DNA from: Sideroxydans sp.
GTDB lineage: Bacteria > Pseudomonadota > Gammaproteobacteria > Burkholderiales > Gallionellaceae
Assembly: GCA_028710605.1 (NCBI GenBank)
Contig: JAQTTU010000015.1
Coordinates: 1-60,081 of the forward strand
Reading direction: 5' to 3'
DNA length: 60,081 bases
How positions within the stretch are numbered: position 1 is the first letter of the stretch; each line of letters begins with the position of its first letter. Positions 55,593-60,081 of this stretch are shown piece after piece. The notes under the pieces are model-generated. The model searched no databases, was not told the origin of the DNA, and saw only the letters and a list, made by a program, of their open reading frames with translations. The translations under genes were made by a program, and so were the position numbers.

Positions 55593-57128
55593 TCACACTT
55601 GCGGATGCGCCCTTTCCGCTCCCGTATCCAACTTGTTCAGCGCATGCAGGTAAGCCTTGGCGGAGGCCACCACGATGTCGGTATCCGCCCCTTGCCCGTT
55701 AACCACCCTGCCACCTTTGGATAGACGCACCGTCACTTCGCCCTGAGCATCCGTACCGCTGGTAATGTTATTGACGGAATATAGCAATAATTCGGTCTCG
55801 CTGTGCACAATTTGTTCGATCGCTTTGAATGTCGCATCCACCGGCCCGCCACCCTGCGCTTCGGCTTGCTGCTGCTTGCCTCCAACGCTCAACGTCACAT
55901 GCGCCTTGGGCAAAATGCCGGTTTCGGAGTGAGCGCGCATCGCCACCAATGAGAAATGCTCGCTCACATGCGCGAATTCGCCTTCGCTGACCAGTGCCTG
56001 CAAGTCCTCGTCGAATATCTCGTGTTTCTTGTCGGCCAGCTCCTTGAAGCGCGCGAACGCCTCGTTCACCGCCTCCTCCCCGTCCAGCACGATGCCCAAT
56101 TCCTGCAAACGCGCACGGAACGCGGCGCGGCCGGAATGCTTGCCCATCACCATCTTGTTCGCGCCCCAACCCACATCCTCGGCGCGCATAATTTCGTAAG
56201 TCTCGCGATGCTTGAGCACACCATCCTGATGAATGCCGGATTCGTGCGCGAAAGCGTTCGCACCGACAATGGCCTTGTTCGGCTGCACCGGATAACCGGT
56301 GATGCTGGAAACCAGCTTGGAAGTCGGCACGATCTGTGTGGTGTCGATGCGCGTGTCACAAGTGAAAATATCGCGGCGCGTCTTCACCGCCATCACAATC
56401 TCTTCCAGCGCGGCATTGCCAGCGCGTTCGCCCAAGCCGTTAATGGTGCATTCCACCTGACGCGCACCGTTCATTACTGCCGCCAACGAATTGGCGGAAG
56501 CCATGCCCATGTCGTTGTGGCAATGCGCCGACCATATCACCTTGTCCGAATTCGGCACGCGCGCGATCAACTGGCGGAAATGTTCGCCCAACAACAGCGG
56601 AATACTGTAGCCCACCGTGTCCGGCACGTTCAGCGTCGTCGCCCCTGCCTTGATAACCTCATCAAATATCCGCACCAGAAAATCCATTTCCGAGCGCAAC
56701 GCGTCTTCGGCGGAAAACTCGACATCGTCGGTATATTCCAGCGCCCATTTCACCGCTTGCACCGCCCGCTCCACCACCTGGTCTTCGCTCATGCGCAATT
56801 TATGTTGCATGTGGATAGGCGAAGTCGCAATGAAAGTGTGGATGCGCCCGTGCTTCGCCGGCTTGATCGCCTCGCCCGCCGCGCGCACATCTTTTTCGCT
56901 GGCCCGCGCCAAGGAACATACAGTGGAACGCTCGATGACTTTAGCGATGCTATGGATCGCGTCGGCATCGCCTGGGCTGGCAGCGGCGAAACCCGCTTCG
57001 ATCACATCCACGCCCAGTTTTTCCAACTGGCGCGCGATGCGCAATTTTTCTTCTTTGGTCATGGACGCGCCGGGGCTTTGTTCGCCGTCGCGCAAGGTAG
57101 TGTCGAATATGATTAATTTGTCAGTCAT
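55593..57128 (-). CDS. leuA: 2-isopropylmalate synthase
   Basis: A 511-residue enzyme that condenses acetyl-CoA with 2-oxoisovalerate, the first step of leucine synthesis. The TIM barrel shows [17 protein letters not shown] and the metal motif [11 protein letters not shown]. The C-terminal LeuA dimer domain (about 390-505) is the leucine feedback site. ATG at 57128 has GGAG upstream. No leuBCD genes are near. A leader of about 160 bases with a small ORF precedes it and may control it. Confidence 0.97.
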   Translation of the reverse strand: MTDKLIIFDTTLRDGEQSPGASMTKEEKLRIARQLEKLGVDVIEAGFAAASPGDADAIHSIAKVIERSTVCSLARASEKDVRAAGEAIKPAKHGRIHTFIATSPIHMQHKLRMSEDQVVERAVQAVKWALEYTDDVEFSAEDALRSEMDFLVRIFDEVIKAGATTLNVPDTVGYSIPLLLGEHFRQLIARVPNSDKVIWSAHCHNDMGMASANSLAAVMNGARQVECTINGLGERAGNAALEEIVMAVKTRRDIFTCDTRIDTTQIVPTSKLVSSITGYPVQPNKAIVGANAFAHESGIHQDGVLKHRETYEIMRAEDVGWGANKMVMGKHSGRAAFRARLQELGIVLDGEEAVNEAFARFKELADKKHEIFDEDLQALVSEGEFAHVSEHFSLVAMRAHSETGILPKAHVTLSVGGKQQQAEAQGGGPVDATFKAIEQIVHSETELLLYSVNNITSGTDAQGEVTVRLSKGGRVVNGQGADTDIVVASAKAYLHALNKLDTGAERAHPQV

Positions 57129-57156
57129 GATTTGCTCCGTCGCAATTGTTCATCCA

Positions 57157-57177
57157 CGGCTCACACCAACCGAGCCG
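57157..57177 (-). promoter_or_regulatory. Hairpin in the leuA leader
   Basis: CGGCTC/GAGCCG with a nine-base loop, placed between the small leader ORF and the leuA ribosome binding site. It could be part of an attenuation or translation switch. No U run follows, so it is not a simple terminator. Confidence 0.35.
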
Positions 57178-57204
57178 CCTGCTTTGATACGTTGAGGGTG
57201 GGTT

Positions 57205-57288
57205 TTAGTTTGCGCGCGAGCGCAGCTTCAGCGCTGCCAGCAGGCTGAAAGTGGAATGCGATTGCGAAATGTGGTGTGAGAAGTGCAT
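57205..57288 (-). CDS. Candidate leuA leader peptide, possibly leaderless
   Basis: A 27-residue frame from ATG at 57288: MHFSHHISQSHSTFSLLAAL then KLRSRAN. It has five Leu codons (four within FSLLAALKL) and five His. The -10 box of the promoter at 57296-57324 ends only seven bases before the ATG, so the mRNA would start at the ATG. No ribosome binding site is present, which fits a leaderless message. A role in leucine-responsive control of leuA is inferred; Leu is not strongly clustered, so doubt remains. Confidence 0.4.
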   Translation of the reverse strand: MHFSHHISQSHSTFSLLAALKLRSRAN

Positions 57289-57295
57289 GGGCTGG

Positions 57296-57324
57296 AATAT
57301 AGCGGCTTTTATTGGGAGGCGCAA
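57296..57324 (-). promoter_or_regulatory. Probable leuA promoter
   Basis: On the minus strand TTGCGC (57324-57319) and TATATT (57301-57296) are spaced by exactly 17 bases. The predicted start coincides with the ATG of the small leader ORF, about 160 bases before leuA. Confidence 0.55.
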
Positions 57325-57352
57325 TAATCAAAACCAGCAGGACATAAAAAAT

Positions 57353-57372
57353 AAACCCGCTTGCGCGGGTTT
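57353..57372 (-). terminator. Terminator of rpmB-rpmG
   Basis: An eight-base perfect stem AAACCCGC/GCGGGTTT with a TTGC loop. On the minus strand it is followed by ATTTTTTATG, a typical U run. Confidence 0.85.
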
Positions 57373-57398
57373 CTTTTGCATGCCGGAACTTCGCCGAA

Positions 57399-57566
57399 TT
57401 ACTTCAGCTTGGTTTCCTTGTATGCCACATGCTTGCGTGCCACCGGGTCAAACTTCAGGAACTCAAGTTTTTGCGGGGTAGTGCGTTTGTTCTTGTTCGT
57501 GGTATAGAAATGCCCCGTACCAGCGGAGGATTCCAGTTTGATTTTCTCGCGTGCGCCTTTTGCCAC
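57399..57566 (-). CDS. rpmG: 50S ribosomal protein L33, GTG start
   Basis: A 55-residue protein: [20 protein letters not shown] then [20 protein letters not shown]. It has no Cys, so it is the zinc-free form. The start is GTG at 57566 with AAAGGAG seven bases upstream, and no ATG is near. It follows rpmB by 12 bases, the conserved pair. Confidence 0.96.
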   Translation of the reverse strand: MAKGAREKIKLESSAGTGHFYTTNKNKRTTPQKLEFLKFDPVARKHVAYKETKLK

Positions 57567-57578
57567 AGTCGTTCTCCT

Positions 57579-57815
57579 TTATACCTTCTCGCCACGGGCA
57601 CGCATTTCGAACAGCACGGCATCAATGCCGTTCTTGTCGATGGTGCGCAGCGCAGCATTGGTCAGGCGCAAAGACACCCAACGATTTTCAGACTCAACCC
57701 ACAAGCGGCGACGTTGCAAATTCGGCAAAAAACGACGCTTGGTTTTATTATTCGCGTGGGAGATGTTGTTGCCCACCATGGGTTTTTTCCCAGTTACTTG
57801 ACAGACGCGTGCCAT
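57579..57815 (-). CDS. rpmB: 50S ribosomal protein L28
   Basis: A 78-residue protein: [20 protein letters not shown] and [20 protein letters not shown] are canonical. Only one Cys is present, so no zinc site. It heads the rpmB-rpmG operon behind a promoter at 57851-57879. Confidence 0.98.
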   Translation of the reverse strand: MARVCQVTGKKPMVGNNISHANNKTKRRFLPNLQRRRLWVESENRWVSLRLTNAALRTIDKNGIDAVLFEMRARGEKV

Positions 57816-57850
57816 GACAATTTCCCCAACCAGTTTTTCAAAGAGGCGCG

Positions 57851-57879
57851 ATTCTACCTAAAGCCTCACCAAGACACAA
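57851..57879 (-). promoter_or_regulatory. Promoter of rpmB-rpmG
   Basis: On the minus strand TTGTGT (57879-57874) and TAGAAT (57856-57851) are spaced by 17 bases, with CGCGCC after the -10 box. The layout matches the other ribosomal promoters in the window. Confidence 0.6.
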
Positions 57880-57935
57880 CCCATAGTTTCAGCTATTTAT
57901 TCTGAGCGAAAAACCGAAAAAACCAGAAAAAACCA

Positions 57936-58744
57936 GGGACAGACCACGGTTTCCAGATTTCTATTCCAAATTCAACTTGCCTGACGTTGGAAGTATTGAC
58001 TTACGAGGCCTCCCCGATTGACCATGTATTGCCCGCCTGCCAATCACTGCCGCCACCTCTGCCGCAAAGCGGTCACTCCCCAACGCGAAATTCCCATTGG
58101 TCGCCTTACGAATTTCATCCACCAAACCCGGTTCCAACTCATAACGAAACAACTCGCGATACGCCGCCTGCCGTGTAGCCGCATCACTCCCCAACGAGTC
58201 GTACAGCAGATGTGGCTGAACCAAAATATCCGCTTCGCCCTGCGCATTGGCACGGTAACTTGACCACCGGTATTCCGCCGGATGCGCCACCATATTTGCC
58301 CGCACCGGATTCAACTCGATATAACGCTGACATCCAAAAAGATATTCCTCCTCCTGCACAGGACACGAACGAAAACGCCCCTCCCACAAAGTGCCGCTAC
58401 GCTTATAGACGCGATTCACATACTGCACATAACGCTGCCCCAACAACTTCATCAACGCCCCACCCGCATCGGCGCGGTCGGCTGAAATCAGCAAATGCAC
58501 ATGATTCGTCATCAACACATATGCGTGAACCCGGCAGCCCGTCTTGACGGAATACTCGGCCAACCAATCCAGGTAGCGGCGGTAATCCTCATCGGCGAAA
58601 AAACAAGGCTGGCGGTTATTGCCGCGTTGGATCAAATGGACGGGCACATTGGGCAACGCGATGCGGGCACGGCGAGGCATGGTGAACTCCGGCGCTTGAA
58701 GGGGAATTGAAGTCTAACAGAAATAGAAAACCGTGGTCTGTCCC
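57936..58744 (-). mobile_element. REP-type Y1 transposase element
   Basis: An 809-base unit bounded by perfect 17-base inverted repeats GGGACAGACCACGGTTT (57936-57952 and, inverted, 58728-58744). It carries one transposase gene on the minus strand. The right end lies within a lipase-like frame. On the left the sequence is the rpmB upstream region, with no sign of the rest of the lipase. Confidence 0.75.
57961..58680 (-). CDS. REP-associated Y1 (HUH) transposase
   Basis: A 239-residue protein of the IS200/IS605-like TnpA-REP (RAYT) family. The HUH motif is in MTNHVHLLIS. The region RYVQYVNRVYKRSGTLWEGR contains the likely catalytic Tyr. The start MPRRARIALPNVPVHLIQRG is typical. Such enzymes nick and join single-stranded DNA at hairpin ends and are linked to spread of REP sequences. 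It appears intact. Whether it acts on the REP at 44452 is unknown, as its flanking repeats are of another sequence. Confidence 0.88.
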   Translation of the reverse strand: MPRRARIALPNVPVHLIQRGNNRQPCFFADEDYRRYLDWLAEYSVKTGCRVHAYVLMTNHVHLLISADRADAGGALMKLLGQRYVQYVNRVYKRSGTLWEGRFRSCPVQEEEYLFGCQRYIELNPVRANMVAHPAEYRWSSYRANAQGEADILVQPHLLYDSLGSDAATRQAAYRELFRYELEPGLVDEIRKATNGNFALGSDRFAAEVAAVIGRRAIHGQSGRPRKSILPTSGKLNLE

Positions 58745-58985
58745 CTATTATTGCAAAATCACGAATGCCCGCGCTCCCACTGAAGTCGGTGCCGGCGAAG
58801 GAGATCACGACTTCGTTGTTGACTCCGACGAAATAGGTGGCTTCGAAGCCGCTATTATCTTTTTTCGTCCTCATTTGTAAATTTTCCAGCCAGACACTAG
58901 GGGCGGGGAAGCGGTTTATTTCGGAACGATTGGATATGTAGGAAGCACCCGCCATCAAAGCATAGTCAGTTAATTGTGTCGTCAT
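58745..58985 (-). pseudogene. Lipase-like gene, N-terminal fragment cut by the Y1 element
   Basis: From ATG at 58985, about 80 residues resemble the N-terminus of class 3 lipase-like proteins: TDYALMAGASYISNRSEINR, GFEATYFVGVNNEVVISFAG followed by TDFSG. The frame then enters the transposase element and stops at 58632 after 117 residues. The catalytic Ser motif (GxSxG) would lie in the lost part. It starts two bases after the lipoprotein gene, so the intact gene was in one operon with it. Confidence 0.6.
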
Positions 58986-58987
58986 GA

Positions 58988-59767
58988 TTATTTCCCCTTA
59001 AAGAATCTGTTGCATGGACAATTTTGTGCGGATACTTCTTTCTGGTCGCAGTATTTCAAACACGCTTCTTTTGATGACTGTCCACTAAAAAAACCTGTTC
59101 CTTCCCAACCATCTTTAACGCGGATCATTTCACTACATCCCTGCCCTGCGCTTTGTATCGGCTCGCGCAGGATGGTTTTATATTCGGGTTGCTTGAACTC
59201 GTCATTTAATTCCTTGATCTTCTCCGCAGAAACAAAACCAAGACTGGTGAGCCGGTCTTGATCGCCCAAGGTGCTGGCGGCCACATTGATTGTTTTGAAC
59301 TCGGCGGGAAATTGCGATAGTGGGATGCGTTGCCATGCCTTGCCGTCGTATCTAAAAAAAACATAAGGTGGGTTCGGTCTACCCCATTTGTTGTAGGACA
59401 GGCATAGATTGGGAGAAGCGACGATGTAGGGTGTGCCGTTCAGCACATGCACCGCCAACAGATCGAAGTTGGAACGCCCCACATCTTCGCCGAACTCGCT
59501 CGTCCATTTAATGGTTTTGTTTGTGTACGGCAACTCAAAGGAAATGGTGTGCTCCTTGACGGGAGGCGGCTGTCCGAATTCGTGGCTTCCACCCCGGCTC
59601 TGAGATCGTTTGACGATGATCTTTTGCCCATCGTGCAGCAGCACTTCTTCTTTCCAGCTTGCGCCGCCAAACCCGAACAATCCGGCGCAGGCACTCATAC
59701 TCGCACCCACCATCAAGACCAACCCCAACTTCACAATCCTCCGCATCATCATTTGAAAGGTACTCAT
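58988..59767 (-). CDS. Lipoprotein of unknown function, lipase/RTX-linked
   Basis: A 259-residue protein. The signal peptide ends in a lipobox-like SMSAC (Cys27). No known domain is recognised in the mature part; residues such as KTIKWTSEFGEDVGRSNFDL and GTPYIVASPNLCLSYNKWGR suggest a beta-rich fold, and the C-terminus has four Cys (CLKYCDQKEVSAQNCPC). The ATG overlaps the stop of the RTX frame by four bases (ATGA), and the lipase fragment follows. It may help export or assembly of the RTX protein or lipase, but this is only inferred from position. Confidence 0.7.
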   Translation of the reverse strand: MSTFQMMMRRIVKLGLVLMVGASMSACAGLFGFGGASWKEEVLLHDGQKIIVKRSQSRGGSHEFGQPPPVKEHTISFELPYTNKTIKWTSEFGEDVGRSNFDLLAVHVLNGTPYIVASPNLCLSYNKWGRPNPPYVFFRYDGKAWQRIPLSQFPAEFKTINVAASTLGDQDRLTSLGFVSAEKIKELNDEFKQPEYKTILREPIQSAGQGCSEMIRVKDGWEGTGFFSGQSSKEACLKYCDQKEVSAQNCPCNRFFKGK

Positions 59768-60081
59768 GCGGCTCTCCTTTCAAACAGATTGAAGCTCGCA
59801 TCGTTTGCTACTGCGCAATTGTCATAACTGAGTTCACCAACACCCCCTGCCCCGCAACGCCCGTCAATAGGCGTTCTACAATTAAATGCCTTGTAGATGC
59901 CCGTATCTGCTGCCTCGCCATCAAGTTCTCTTTGATATTTCCGCTGCCCGCCCCCCGCGTCTTTGTTGCCGTTGGCGATGGCGGTGGCCGTGTCTATTTG
60001 GGTATCCGCATAAATCCGGTCGTTGCCGCCATAGCCCCAGATAATGTCGCGCCCCGCTCCACCTTCGATGAGGTCATCGCC
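59764..60081 (-). CDS. RTX (hemolysin-type calcium-binding) protein, C-terminal end (partial)
   Basis: The frame enters from the right edge with GDDLIEGGAGRDIIWGYGGN then DRIYAD, which are calcium-binding nonapeptide repeats (GGxGxDxxx) of type I secreted proteins. After about 45 residues the RTX pattern ends. The following stretch is encoded partly by the 80-base repeat copy C, and the last 30 residues have no repeat pattern, so the natural C-terminus may have been lost or replaced. The stop overlaps the lipoprotein start. Enzyme class of the whole protein cannot be told. Confidence 0.65.
   Translation of the reverse strand, partial: GDDLIEGGAGRDIIWGYGGNDRIYADTQIDTATAIANGNKDAGGGQRKYQRELDGEAADTGIYKAFNCRTPIDGRCGAGGVGELSYDNCAVANDASFNLFERRAA
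59847..59925. repeat. 80-base dispersed repeat, copy C, inside the RTX frame
   Basis: 79 bases matching copy A at both ends (CTGCCCCGCAACGCCCGTCA; GTAGATGCCCGTATCTGCTG, CCTCGCCATCAAG). It is read on the opposite strand as RTX coding sequence, near the point where the RTX repeats stop. Confidence 0.65.

Overview
The window reads as chromosomal DNA of a betaproteobacterium. The evidence is the unbroken tRNA-tuf-secE-nusG-rplKAJL-rpoBC-rpsLG-fusA-tuf-S10-spc-alpha block, infA lying between secY and rpmJ, and the character of the housekeeping proteins. Repeat types and gene neighbours would fit a Nitrosomonadales/Gallionellaceae-like organism, but that finer placement is inference. No rRNA gene and no CRISPR array is present.

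Left edge to 7.1 kb is an accessory island, with every gene on the minus strand. It begins with the end of an IS256-like insertion sequence that cut a small STAS-like gene. Next come a VapBC45-like DUF433/DUF5615 toxin-antitoxin pair, a type I restriction-modification set (hsdS, hsdM, hsdR) and a HicAB pair. From 7.3 to 10.7 kb, uvrA and a secreted CAP-domain protein run on the plus strand and share a bidirectional terminator with the ribosomal block.

10.8 to 42.8 kb is one long minus-strand stretch of translation and transcription genes. Its promoters can be read directly: upstream of tRNA-Tyr, rpsL, rpsJ, rplN and rpsM, most with 17-base spacers and several with a GC-rich discriminator after the -10 box. 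The two tuf genes encode the same protein and appear to differ at only five bases near the 3' end. L10 and S4, which are autogenous repressors of their operons in model bacteria, both seem to start with TTG.

42.8 to 57.9 kb is mixed housekeeping: a Ser/Thr kinase with a degenerate cyclase-like N-terminus, radC, coaBC, dut, a PEGA lipoprotein, a CBS protein, rppH, proS, a lytic transglycosylase, a TlpA-like thioredoxin, a UPF0114 membrane protein, a YihY-type membrane protein, a HugZ-like oxidase, leuA with a possible leaderless leader ORF, and rpmB-rpmG. Several short dispersed repeats sit between and inside these genes: a Pseudomonas-type REP palindrome, a dRS3-like pair, a MITE-like element, a GC-rich palindrome family and an 80-base family.

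57.9 kb to the right edge holds a REP-type Y1 transposase bounded by perfect 17-base inverted repeats. It has cut a lipase-like gene that belonged to an RTX-protein/lipoprotein/lipase cluster running off the right edge.

No single locus is clearly a new system. The best leads are the three-gene VapBC45/STAS-like operon, the leuA leader, the 80-base repeat family, and the decayed RTX/lipase locus.
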